A DNA stretch of 12,375 nucleotides, taken from JAKLDO01 sp035354435 (GTDB lineage Bacteria; UBP6; UBA1177). The stretch is from positions 1 to 12,375 of the forward strand of contig DAOQAY010000085.1 of NCBI GenBank assembly GCA_035354435.1. The letters run 5' to 3'. Of this stretch, positions 1 through 8,302 are shown in pieces. The number at the start of each line of letters is the position of its first letter. Position 1 is the first letter of the stretch. Position numbers and translations under genes: made by a program. The notes under the pieces were generated by a model, which saw nothing but the letters and a program-made list of their open reading frames with translations, made no database searches and was not told the DNA's origin.

Positions 1-75
1 CCAATTTCAAGAATTATTTCAATTAGTTATGTCGTTTTTCAGGGTAAACTATATAGAAATATGTCAAATGATATT
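1..75. other. Non-coding end of window downstream of left operon
   Basis: AT-rich stretch beyond the stop of the minus-strand activase gene. It contains two near-direct copies of ATTTCAA (around 4-10 and 16-22). I see no GC-rich hairpin followed by a T-run on the minus strand, so no intrinsic terminator can be called. No coding start is supported here. Confidence 0.5.
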
Positions 76-3000
76 TTACTTACACTTTTTACAGCTGTTG
101 ACCTGATGAGTGAACGCTTCAAGTCGATTGATGTTGTGTGTCGATTTGAGTCCTTCATAAACAAGGTTGCATATCGGGATATCATCCATATCTTTTCTCA
201 TGCTTTTGGTGAGCGATGCCGTGACATTTCCAAGCATACAGTTATGGCACATGACATTGATAACTCCGTCGGCTCCGGCAAGTTGGAACTCTTCGACCCT
301 GTTTATGTTAAGTGCCAGAGCTTTATCAATATGGACATCGGCATATTTTGACACAACATTTTTTATCGCATGGTAATTTCTTTCCTGCGGCGTTCTTATA
401 TTTTCCGGAAAATATCTGTCAATTAACCATCTTGCAACTTTAATTCCAGGGATCATTATTCTAGTAAAGAAACTTTTGATCTTATTACCCTTTCTGCTCA
501 ATTCAACATGGAGCTGCTCCATTCCCATAAATGAAATATCAATAAGCGAACACGATGTCCAGACTTCATATCCCATTTCTTTCAATTTTGAATAAAGGTG
601 GTCGTTTGAGTGCTCATTGACTCTTGTGTAAACATCTCCGACTATTCCGATCTTCGGCTTTGTTCCGTCTTTTTCCGTGAGTGCAACTGCTTTAAATCTC
701 TTCACACTTTTTCTGAGTATTTTAAAAAAAGACCCTTCGGCAAGCCCTTTTTCCAGATCAAGGATGATCTCTTTGTAAACTTTATTCACTTCACCCGGCA
801 CAGCTTCATACAGCTCTATCTCTGTTTTCCACTTAAAGAACCTGTCAATTGTATAGACACCCAGAGCCAGCCTGATCATATAAGGCCACCCCAGTTCTTT
901 CATATTTGTTTCATCAGTAACATTCATGACCGTGATATCTTCAAGACCGATTCTTTCAAGGATAAGGTGCAGTGCCAGCAGATATTGCGGCAGAAGACAG
1001 GCACCAAAATATGATGGTCCGAAATAGCACGCTTTTTCAGGAACAAAATCAGGATCTTGAGCCGCTTTCAGGATGTCGCCTGTAAAAGAAATGAACGGAT
1101 GGCATTCCCTTCCGTAGGCATATTTCAACCCCAGATTCCAGCTTTCCTCGTCGGTAGGAGGAAGAAGCACTGTTTTACAGCCTGAAGCTTTCAAAGCACC
1201 TGTTATCGCATAGGCATGTTCCATGAATGACGGAATGTAATAGGTGTATTCTCTCAGTGGAATTCTCGGTTTACCGGGATCTCTTCCTTCAATCCTTTTT
1301 GCAGATTTTTCACTGATCTTGAAATTTCTCGAAAAAGCCTCAAGCCTTGTTATAAGCCCTGCTTCAGCCTGATGATCGTCAAACTCAAGAATAATATGGG
1401 GAACTTCTTTAAGCTCGTATTCAAGATACTGATCGACAAACGAATCAGGACCGCATCCGAAATTGGTAACGATAACAGCTCCGAGAAATTTGTGTTTTTT
1501 AAGCACTCGCGCCGTCTGGACCAGCTTTCTGCCGTATCCCCACCGTATTCTGCTCCAAAGTTCGGGCAGTCTGTCTTCACCCATCGGAAGAAAATCGAAC
1601 GGAATCGGCTCTATATTCTGTTCTTTAAGCCTTCTTACAAGGTTAAGGTTTACAAAACGGTCTGTCGTGTTGTACGGTCTTCCAAGTAAAACGGACCCTC
1701 TTCTGTTCTCTTTTTCAAGGATTGAAATGATCTTACGACCCTCTTCAAGACATTTTTCACCGAATTCATGCTGGGCAGAGTTTGCCGATCTAAGAGCCTG
1801 TTTTATCTCGTTTTTTTCTATGTCAAGCTCTTTCGCAGCATAATCAATCCAGTACTTTTCCTCTCCGTCAACGGGATATTCCAGAGTCATAATTTCTGCG
1901 TCAAAAGAAATGTTCTCCCTCACAACATAAGGAGCAGCCTGAGTATAAGGGCAGGCATATCTTTTCGACACTTCTTTCGGCGGTGTGAAAAATCTAAGAT
2001 GCGGAATAAATATCTTCTTTTTACCGAGATCTCCGAGATTGTAGACATGTCCGAAAAGCACTTTCACAGGATAGCAGAATTCAGCCGGAACATGGATGAG
2101 TCCTGATTCGACCATAGACCTTGTCGTATTTCCGGAAATGTAAGTCTTAAACCCCAGTTTATTAAAAAAAGTCTGCCAGAAAGGAAGATAATCACTCATG
2201 GTGAGGGTCATCGGGATAGCTATTTCACCTCTGAAAGGTTCGACTTCAGATGACTTGACACAATCATGCATCAATTTTTCTCTGACTGAAAAAAGATCGT
2301 CCGCCTGAATACAGCTATCTGCCGATTTTTCAAATCTGCCGCAGACACTTCCGAAATAGGCGGTATGACCGCTTTTTACAGTCACTTTTCTTATCTCACA
2401 TATATTTTCACACAGTTTACATTCGAATGTGTCTGTAACTGCTTCGATCACAACTTCATTCAATGAAAAACTCTGATCTTCTTTTTTTAAATCATAGTCA
2501 TCAAGCGCTGTAATCGCCGCTCCTATTGCTCCGGATATTTCAGGAAATGGATGAATGTTAACAGGTTTTTTAAGCAATCTTTCAAAAACAGCCTTTACAG
2601 CCGGGTTTTTTGCGACACCGCCCTGAAAAACGATACTGCTTCCTATTTCAGCGGAACCCACAACTTTTTCAAGATAATTTTCACCTATTGAATATGCAAG
2701 ACCTGCACACAGATCTTCTGTCAATGCGCCTCTTTGAAGATGATGCACAAGGTCGGAATCCATGAAAACAGTGCACCGGCTTCCCAGTCTTAAAGGATTT
2801 TCCGACTTGAAAGCTCTTTCTGCAAACTCATCCTTAATGCTTATTCCAAGACGCCCCGCCTGCTCTTCAAGAAATGAACCCGTACCGGCGGCACAAGCCC
2901 TGTTCATTTTAAAAGAAAGCATTTTCCCGCCAGACATTTTTATGAATTTTGAATCCTGACCACCGATTTCGATAATTGTATCGGCTTCAGGAAAGTAGTA

Positions 3001-4230
3001 ACTGCTCGAAACCGACTGGGCGGAAATTTCATCCATTATAGACCCTTTATCAAAAAGAGCCGAGGCAAGATGTCTGCCCGAACCGGTACAGACAATATTT
3101 GATATCAGAATGTCAGAACCTATTTCTCTTTTCAGACTGGACACCAGATCCCTCAAAGCTTCAACAGGCCGGCCAGCGGTAGGAAGATATGATGAAGCTA
3201 CTATATTCTTTTTCGAATCTATTACCGCCCCTTTTGTACTTACTGAACCGACATCAATTCCCATAAAGAAAGGTTGCTCAAAGCTTTTTTCATTTAAAAT
3301 GTCGGCTGTTTCTATCCCCGAACAAGTTAAATTTTCAAGAGTTGAGTCTGATTCGGGTTCAAGCGATCTTTTTTCCAGCAGTTCAATAAGTTTTCTTATT
3401 TCAACCGGAGACTCCAATTGCTGTTCTTTAGCAATAATTGCTGAACCGTAAGCCCCCATAACATCATAAAATTCAGGAATTATCAGCTCATTTTCATTAA
3501 GTTTCAGTATTTCCCGAAAAGCTCTTATAACACCTTTATTTGCCGCCACTCCGCCCTGAAAAATGACTGGAGCCGGAGGAATATGACCGCGACAGAGCGT
3601 TGCAAGATAATTTCTTGCCAGTGCAAAACAAAGTCCTGCACAGATATCACCGATACTCACAGCTTTCTGCTGCAGATGTATCATATCCGATTTTGCAAAA
3701 ACAGAACACCTTCCGGCAACACTTGCTACATTTTCAGCTTTGTCTGCCTTTTCACTTAATTCCTGAATTGTAAGTCCGAGCCTTACTGCCTGCTGGTCAA
3801 GGAAAGCGCCGGTACCTGCTGCACAAAGCTCATTGAACGCATGATCTTTCAGGAAATGTCTGCCGTCTTTGGTTTTACCGATAGAAATATATTTAGAATC
3901 CTGTCCGCCGATCTCGAAAACACTTTCGACATCAGGATATACAGTCCATGCGGCAGTAGCATGAGCAACAATTTCATTTACAGTATAAAGCCCTGCAGGT
4001 TTTGCAATAAGTTCTTTCCCCGAGCCGGCAACAACAGCTCCTGAAAATGAAATGTTCCCGAAAAGCGACTCGATTTCCTTAAAAAGTTCAATTGTCCTTT
4101 CAATAGGCCGCCCGGAAGTTCTTCGATAATTTTTGTATATTATTCTGTCCTGGGAATCTGTTATAACACAATTTAAACTTACCGAGCCGAGATCCAGACC
4201 AAGTTTGAGATCTGTTTCAAATCTATTCAT
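76..4230 (-). CDS. Tandem-ASKHA acyl-CoA dehydratase activase / dehydratase-like iron-sulfur protein
   Basis: This 1384-residue protein carries two BadF/BadG/BcrA/BcrD-type ATPase domains (about 8-270 and 322-580), then a DUF2229/HgdB-like C-terminal half. Each ATPase domain has the phosphate loop (LGLDLGS, MGIDVGS), EIGGQDSK, CAAGTG and FQGGVA motifs. The cluster-type cysteines are C136/C175 and C446/C486; the 39-40 residue spacing matches the pair that binds the shared [4Fe-4S] cluster in HgdC-type activators. A CX2CX3CX18C motif follows (604, 607, 611, 630). Conserved-looking cysteines recur at 719, 760, 926, 1043, 1328, 1331, and in a terminal CKKC. Known family members couple ATP hydrolysis to low-potential electron transfer; the substrate here is unknown. 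The ATG at 4230 is preferred over an upstream in-frame TTG at 4287: it follows GGAAGG and overlaps the flippase stop by 8 bases (ATGAATAG). The family call is firm, the function inferred. Confidence 0.93.
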   Translation of the reverse strand: MNRFETDLKLGLDLGSVSLNCVITDSQDRIIYKNYRRTSGRPIERTIELFKEIESLFGNISFSGAVVAGSGKELIAKPAGLYTVNEIVAHATAAWTVYPDVESVFEIGGQDSKYISIGKTKDGRHFLKDHAFNELCAAGTGAFLDQQAVRLGLTIQELSEKADKAENVASVAGRCSVFAKSDMIHLQQKAVSIGDICAGLCFALARNYLATLCRGHIPPAPVIFQGGVAANKGVIRAFREILKLNENELIIPEFYDVMGAYGSAIIAKEQQLESPVEIRKLIELLEKRSLEPESDSTLENLTCSGIETADILNEKSFEQPFFMGIDVGSVSTKGAVIDSKKNIVASSYLPTAGRPVEALRDLVSSLKREIGSDILISNIVCTGSGRHLASALFDKGSIMDEISAQSVSSSYYFPEADTIIEIGGQDSKFIKMSGGKMLSFKMNRACAAGTGSFLEEQAGRLGISIKDEFAERAFKSENPLRLGSRCTVFMDSDLVHHLQRGALTEDLCAGLAYSIGENYLEKVVGSAEIGSSIVFQGGVAKNPAVKAVFERLLKKPVNIHPFPEISGAIGAAITALDDYDLKKEDQSFSLNEVVIEAVTDTFECKLCENICEIRKVTVKSGHTAYFGSVCGRFEKSADSCIQADDLFSVREKLMHDCVKSSEVEPFRGEIAIPMTLTMSDYLPFWQTFFNKLGFKTYISGNTTRSMVESGLIHVPAEFCYPVKVLFGHVYNLGDLGKKKIFIPHLRFFTPPKEVSKRYACPYTQAAPYVVRENISFDAEIMTLEYPVDGEEKYWIDYAAKELDIEKNEIKQALRSANSAQHEFGEKCLEEGRKIISILEKENRRGSVLLGRPYNTTDRFVNLNLVRRLKEQNIEPIPFDFLPMGEDRLPELWSRIRWGYGRKLVQTARVLKKHKFLGAVIVTNFGCGPDSFVDQYLEYELKEVPHIILEFDDHQAEAGLITRLEAFSRNFKISEKSAKRIEGRDPGKPRIPLREYTYYIPSFMEHAYAITGALKASGCKTVLLPPTDEESWNLGLKYAYGRECHPFISFTGDILKAAQDPDFVPEKACYFGPSYFGACLLPQYLLALHLILERIGLEDITVMNVTDETNMKELGWPYMIRLALGVYTIDRFFKWKTEIELYEAVPGEVNKVYKEIILDLEKGLAEGSFFKILRKSVKRFKAVALTEKDGTKPKIGIVGDVYTRVNEHSNDHLYSKLKEMGYEVWTSCSLIDISFMGMEQLHVELSRKGNKIKSFFTRIMIPGIKVARWLIDRYFPENIRTPQERNYHAIKNVVSKYADVHIDKALALNINRVEEFQLAGADGVINVMCHNCMLGNVTASLTKSMRKDMDDIPICNLVYEGLKSTHNINRLEAFTHQVNSCKKCK

Positions 4231-5740
4231 GAGCCTTCCGTTTAAAAAAACCTTTTTTAGCAAAAAGTTCCCGGTCTTCAGGTTCAAATTTCATACCGAT
4301 CAGGAGCGCTATATATAAAAAGACCAAAATTACAGCAACAGCCAATTTCGCAGCAAACATTTCTACAGAGACAGAATAACTCAAAATAGTCAGCAGTAAA
4401 ACCGGAATGATTATAGCAAGATACGGCTTATATATTTTACTGATTATAAGTCTGGCACCCGTCAGATAATATGCCTCTACAAGCTGCATTGAAGAAACAA
4501 GAAGTGAAGCGATCAATGTTGCCGAAGCTGCCCCCATAATTCCCCAGTGAGGAATAAAAAGCCAGTTAAGATAGGCATTTACAACAGCTATTGTCATAGA
4601 ATTTATCAAGTTCCAGAGCGAATTTCCCGTCATGACAATAATATTTCCAGCCATTCCGACCATACAGCTCAGCAAAGGAGGCGCAAGCAGAAGAAGCATA
4701 AACGAAGTGTCGCTTGTAAAAGAAGGATGGAAAAGCCTTAAAAGCTCATTCTTGAACATTATCACTATCAATGCAACAGGAAAAGATATCATTGTCGTCC
4801 ATCTTGAAACCATGGAAAAGGAGAAATTGACCTTTTCAATTTCGCCCTGACCGTATAATCTTGCTATGATCGGTGCATAGGAACCTGAAAAAGCCAGCTT
4901 TATCTGTCTGATAGCTCTCACGATCTGCGATCCCATTCCGTAAAATGCTATTATTTCAGGTGCTACTCCGAAAAATCCGAGCATAACGACATCGACATTT
5001 GTTATAAAAGTATTAAAGGTCATATTGAGATTCTGTGGAATTGAAAATTTAACCAAAGGCAGAGATATCTTGAAAGAAAATACTGCTTTGAACAGTTTGC
5101 TGTAACTGAAATAACGACCGAAAATGATAATCGATATCAATGTGATAACCACAGCCGAAATATTATATGCCCAGATAAGACCGAATAATCCGGCTCCTGT
5201 AAAATAAAACGCCACAGAAAAAACAATAAGGACAAAAGATCTTAAAAACCCCAGCAGTATCGCATCCCACTTCATTGTAAGATGTGATTTAGTTGCAGAA
5301 ACGACTATGACAGGAATTATTACAAACGGAATCGACCAGACAACAGACTGAACAGCTTTGATAACATTCTTATCAGAATATTTCATCAGAATCAGTTGAG
5401 GACCGCCGAAATAGGCGAGAATAATTATCAGAACAGATATAGCCAGTGATATTACAAATCCATTCGCAATAATGTCATATGTCTCCCTTTCTTTTTCCTT
5501 GAATGCGACAAATCTCGAAGTGAACATTATCACTCCGTCATTCAAACCTGATACCGTAAGGCTGACAGCCATGTCAACCATGACATACACAATATAAAAA
5601 AGACCCATCGTTTCAGGGCCGTACATTCTTGTGATCAGAATAAAGTAAACCGGGATGAGACCTTTGCCTAAAGCCCCGAGAATATTGATAAAAGCTCCTT
5701 TGGCGATCACTTTATTTCCATGATTTGCAAGATCAGTCAT
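4223..5740 (-). CDS. Polysaccharide flippase, Wzx / MATE-like
   Basis: This 505-residue protein is hydrophobic almost throughout, with roughly 12-14 apparent membrane segments separated by short basic loops. The N-terminal pattern (KGAFINILGALGKGL, then TRMYGPETMGLFY) is typical of the polysaccharide biosynthesis/O-antigen flippase family, which moves undecaprenyl-diphosphate-linked glycans across the cytoplasmic membrane. Length is normal for the family, and it ends in a short charged cytoplasmic tail (FEPEDRELFAKKGFFKRK). The ATG at 5740 is preceded by AAAGAGAG and overlaps the stop of the upstream glycosyltransferase by 8 bases (ATGACTGA). Its own stop overlaps the activase start by 8 bases, so the three genes look translationally coupled. 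The exact substrate cannot be read from the sequence; a teichoic-acid-like or amino-sugar glycan is possible from context. Confidence 0.93.
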   Translation of the reverse strand: MTDLANHGNKVIAKGAFINILGALGKGLIPVYFILITRMYGPETMGLFYIVYVMVDMAVSLTVSGLNDGVIMFTSRFVAFKEKERETYDIIANGFVISLAISVLIIILAYFGGPQLILMKYSDKNVIKAVQSVVWSIPFVIIPVIVVSATKSHLTMKWDAILLGFLRSFVLIVFSVAFYFTGAGLFGLIWAYNISAVVITLISIIIFGRYFSYSKLFKAVFSFKISLPLVKFSIPQNLNMTFNTFITNVDVVMLGFFGVAPEIIAFYGMGSQIVRAIRQIKLAFSGSYAPIIARLYGQGEIEKVNFSFSMVSRWTTMISFPVALIVIMFKNELLRLFHPSFTSDTSFMLLLLAPPLLSCMVGMAGNIIVMTGNSLWNLINSMTIAVVNAYLNWLFIPHWGIMGAASATLIASLLVSSMQLVEAYYLTGARLIISKIYKPYLAIIIPVLLLTILSYSVSVEMFAAKLAVAVILVFLYIALLIGMKFEPEDRELFAKKGFFKRKAHE

Positions 5741-6890
5741 TTTTTCTCTCTTTAAACTTTTCTATTACAGAATCGTAATATGATTCCAGAACTTCCACTC
5801 TGTCAGGCAGTGAATATTCATTTTCCATTTTCTTTCTTGCCGCAGCACCCATTTTCTGCCTCAGAATTTCATTGCCCAATAAAAGAGTTATCCTCTCTGC
5901 GAGAGCTTTCACATCTTTTTCATTGACAAGAAATCCTGTTTTTCCTTCATCAATAATTTCCGGAATTCCGCCATGAATGGTGCCGATCGCCGGAACAGAT
6001 CTTGCCCCTGCCTCTTTTACAACCAGAATTCCCGATTCTCTGTCACCATTTGTCGCTACTACGCTCGGAGCCAGAAGAATATCGGAATTAAGAATCATAT
6101 CAAGGACTTCTCGATGTTTTTTCACACCATGGAATATCACTTTATTTTCAATGTTCAGCTTTTTTATCATCGAAATATATCTGTTTTTTAAAGGACCGTC
6201 TCCGATTATATCAAGAACTGCGTCTGCTCCGCTTTTAATGACTTTTGCAAATGCTTCAATTGCATACTCAAATCCTTTTTTTTCAACAAATCTGCCGACC
6301 ATTATTATTCTTTTACCGCTTCTTTCAGGTAGTTTTGATATTTCAGGGATCTCAACGCCCAGCCGCCATGTCTTCACTTTTTCAGCAGGAGCTCCAAGCT
6401 CAACGAGCATTTTATTGAGCTCATCAGAAGCGGCGAGGAAAAGATCGACCCTGCGGAACATTTTCCCGCTTAAAAGCCAGTATCTCCAGAATTCAGGAAA
6501 GAACCGTCTGTATGTTTTGAGGATAGGAACATCATATCCGTGAAAAGTTACAACCAGCGGAAGATCTGCCGAATCTGCAAAAGGAAGTGCATAAATACTT
6601 CCTGTACCGAAATGTGCATGAATCAGCGAATAACCGCCATTTGCAATCAGCTTTTTTCTTGTCGGACTTAATGATGTGATTTCACAGAATTTCCCTTCTA
6701 TTTTCATTTTTAAAGAATCAGCGGGGAAAAAGCTGTGAACATTTTCATAAGGAAAAATATCTTTATTCATTCTGTATAAAGAATAGACATCAACAGCATA
6801 TTTTTTATGTGACCTGACTTCATCATAAATAAAAGTCTGCGAAAAACTGACAAAATTGGTGGCAAAAAGTGCAACCTTTCTATTTTCCAT
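5733..6890 (-). CDS. GT4-family glycosyltransferase
   Basis: This 385-residue cytoplasmic retaining glycosyltransferase has a GT-B fold. The N-terminal half has a Rossmann-like opening (VALFATNFVSFSQTFI) and the acceptor-side motif HAHFGTGS followed by VTFHGYDV. The C-terminal half has VGRFVEKKGFEYAIEAF, LDIIGDGP and the EX7E motif (E285 to E293 in ESGILVVKEA), then GGIPEIIDEGKTGFLV, the usual nucleotide-sugar binding segment of family GT4. It resembles exopolysaccharide enzymes of the WcaL/GumH type, but donor and acceptor cannot be assigned. It is the first gene of the left operon, with an ATG at 6890, a weak GGGG ribosome site about 8 bases upstream, and a good promoter 30-60 bases before the start. 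It likely adds a sugar to a lipid-linked intermediate before flipping. Confidence 0.94.
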   Translation of the reverse strand: MENRKVALFATNFVSFSQTFIYDEVRSHKKYAVDVYSLYRMNKDIFPYENVHSFFPADSLKMKIEGKFCEITSLSPTRKKLIANGGYSLIHAHFGTGSIYALPFADSADLPLVVTFHGYDVPILKTYRRFFPEFWRYWLLSGKMFRRVDLFLAASDELNKMLVELGAPAEKVKTWRLGVEIPEISKLPERSGKRIIMVGRFVEKKGFEYAIEAFAKVIKSGADAVLDIIGDGPLKNRYISMIKKLNIENKVIFHGVKKHREVLDMILNSDILLAPSVVATNGDRESGILVVKEAGARSVPAIGTIHGGIPEIIDEGKTGFLVNEKDVKALAERITLLLGNEILRQKMGAAARKKMENEYSLPDRVEVLESYYDSVIEKFKERKND

Positions 6891-6920
6891 CGAAAACCCC
6901 AGTATAAAAACAACTGGAGT

Positions 6921-6950
6921 GTTGTACTCTATAACCGCTCAAATTGTCAA
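6921..6950 (-). promoter_or_regulatory. Predicted sigma70-type promoter of the left operon
   Basis: Read on the minus strand, a perfect TTGACA (6950-6945) is separated by 18 bases from TACAAC (6926-6921; four of six matches to TATAAT). Transcription would start near 6914, about 24 bases before the glycosyltransferase ATG. The -10 lies inside short dyads (GAGT-ACAAC-ACTC and CAAC-N6-GTTG), which might be an operator but are too short to be sure. Prediction from consensus only. Confidence 0.55.
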
Positions 6951-6996
6951 AATTATTTTAGAACAATGAATTTTCACAACAATACTGCATCTTAAA

Positions 6997-7025
6997 TTGA
7001 CAAAAAGCATTAAATAGACCATTAT
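6997..7025 (+). promoter_or_regulatory. Predicted sigma70-type promoter of the right operon
   Basis: A perfect TTGACA (6997-7002) followed by a 17-base spacer and CATTAT (7020-7025; four of six matches to TATAAT). Transcription would start near 7032, leaving a leader of about 60 bases before the ATG at 7091. It lies back to back with the left-operon promoter, with their -35 boxes about 46 bases apart, so a single bound regulator could control both operons. Prediction from consensus only. Confidence 0.55.
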
Positions 7026-7036
7026 TGCCATTGTTT

Positions 7037-7080
7037 TTGCGTCAGTTAAATTTACGGCGCAACAGTTTTATTTTATTGCG
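7037..7080 (+). repeat. TTGCG / CGCAA / TTGCG alternating short inverted repeats in leader
   Basis: TTGCG (7037-7041), CGCAA (7058-7062) and TTGCG (7076-7080) lie in the predicted leader of the right operon. The middle copy can pair with either flank, giving two mutually exclusive 5-bp stems just before the start codon. The gene start has only a weak ribosome site, so such a leader could matter, but stems this short arise easily by chance. Confidence 0.3.
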
Positions 7081-7090
7081 TTATTAAGAC

Positions 7091-8299
7091 ATGAACATTC
7101 TGATCTGGGCAACAACTCTTCAAGCTGATATACTTTCACTAGCTTTCTATATTGACTCATCTGATGCTAATTTAACAATAGTGACCGAGAACCCGGAAAA
7201 TTTCAGAAAAGAACCTGTTTTCAGATTCAAACCATTGAAAGCACCTATTCTTGATATGAAACATCCTGACATTGAAAGAACCGTGGCTTCCTTTAAACCT
7301 GATGTGGTGGTTGCTGATAATCACATGCCCGTATTCCTTAAAAAAATAAAATTCTGCACAATGTGGCACGGACTTGGCTGGAAAGCAAGAGGAAAATCTG
7401 ATATAAATCAGTTCTACAAGAACATTGAAAGTATCACCGGAAACAATCCTAGGAAACCATCTAAGAATTTCATGGCTCAATGTTACGGAATTCCTGACCG
7501 GGATTGGCGGATTGAACAATGGAAACTTCATCCCGGTTCATGCAAAATTACAGGCATGGCCTTTTCAGATCTACTATTGAACCCGCCATATACAAAAAAG
7601 GATCTGCAACAGTATTACAGCATAGACATTCTAAACAAGAAAGTTGTTCTTCTTTCTGTTTCATGGCACTATGGCAGAATTATCTCTGAAAATCAGAACA
7701 AAGGACTGCTTTCATGGAAAAACGGTATTGCAACCGACATGGAATTTCTTGATACAGTTTTAGGAACCATTCATTCAAAAGGGGCAAACTGTATTTTCTG
7801 CCTTCACGATAGAAAAAGATACGAACCTCAGTATCTTGAAGCAATTCAAGATATTGTAAGAATGTATCCGAATGTCATGGTCAAGCACAAATCGGACCAC
7901 CCTGACAATCTGTCGGATCTGATAGTTTCAGATATCATGGTCAGCAACCTTTCTTCATTCATAACATATTTTTATTTCAGAGGTCTGCCTTCTGTGCATA
8001 TTATCCCATCAGACCGGAGTAATGAGAAACTTCGTCTGGCTCAGATAAAAAGGGGAAGGGTTTCCTACCGCACCTTGTCCGGCAATGAACAGATTTACAT
8101 GAATGACCCTGAAGATAATGGAGGGATCACTGCATGGAATCTTCAAGGCGTTGCTGATGGCATTATTCACGGACTTGAAAATCCGGACTGCTGCAGAGAA
8201 AAATCCCGGAGCTGGATAGACAGACATATTTACAAACCTGACGGAAGTAGTGCGATGAGATTTTTTGAAGTTTTGCAGGAATTTGGGGGAGGAAATTAA
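7091..8299 (+). CDS. CDP-glycerol glycerophosphotransferase-like protein (TagB/TagF-related), copy 1
   Basis: A 402-residue protein with no signal peptide or membrane segment. It has an N-terminal Rossmann-like start (MNILIWATTLQAD), WHGLGWK (H93), SWHYGRI (H193), LHDRKRYEP (H239), SDIMVSNLSS (285-289) followed by a YFYFRGLPSVHI segment, and a C-terminal DCCREKS. The WHG motif and the SD..(S/T)(D/N).SS...Y motif are the landmarks of the CDP-glycerol:poly(glycerophosphate) glycerophosphotransferase family (GT-B fold), whose members transfer polyol phosphate from CDP-polyol to teichoic-acid acceptors on the inner face of the membrane. It is a distant member, and here the usual aspartate of DYSS is asparagine. 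It is paralogous to the last gene of the operon (10976-12283) along its full length. ATG at 7091 is the first codon that aligns with the paralog core; the ribosome site is weak. The actual donor could be CDP-ribitol, CDP-glycerol or another phospho-donor. Confidence 0.75.
   Translation: MNILIWATTLQADILSLAFYIDSSDANLTIVTENPENFRKEPVFRFKPLKAPILDMKHPDIERTVASFKPDVVVADNHMPVFLKKIKFCTMWHGLGWKARGKSDINQFYKNIESITGNNPRKPSKNFMAQCYGIPDRDWRIEQWKLHPGSCKITGMAFSDLLLNPPYTKKDLQQYYSIDILNKKVVLLSVSWHYGRIISENQNKGLLSWKNGIATDMEFLDTVLGTIHSKGANCIFCLHDRKRYEPQYLEAIQDIVRMYPNVMVKHKSDHPDNLSDLIVSDIMVSNLSSFITYFYFRGLPSVHIIPSDRSNEKLRLAQIKRGRVSYRTLSGNEQIYMNDPEDNGGITAWNLQGVADGIIHGLENPDCCREKSRSWIDRHIYKPDGSSAMRFFEVLQEFGGGN
8285..8292 (+). 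promoter_or_regulatory. Strong ribosome binding site of the asnB-type gene
   Basis: GGGGGAGG lies inside the last codons of the upstream gene, ten bases before the ATG at 8303. It is the strongest Shine-Dalgarno match in the window, which suggests this gene is translated efficiently on its own rather than only by coupling. Confidence 0.75.
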
Positions 8300-8302
8300 T
8301 AA

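Noticed and set aside
4231..4287. Longer activase N-terminus starting at 4287
   Set aside because: The start codon there is TTG, the added 19 residues do not resemble the family, and the ATG at 4230 has GGAAGG upstream and begins just before the ATPase phosphate loop.
61..4318. Several plus-strand open frames of 60-135 codons across the activase gene
   Set aside because: All are antisense to a long, motif-rich coding sequence and none shows family motifs or a convincing ribosome site.
5977..6543. Plus-strand open frame of 188 codons inside the glycosyltransferase gene
   Set aside because: It lies fully antisense to a gene with clear GT4 motifs, shows no recognisable domain, and its composition is that expected of a complementary-strand shadow.
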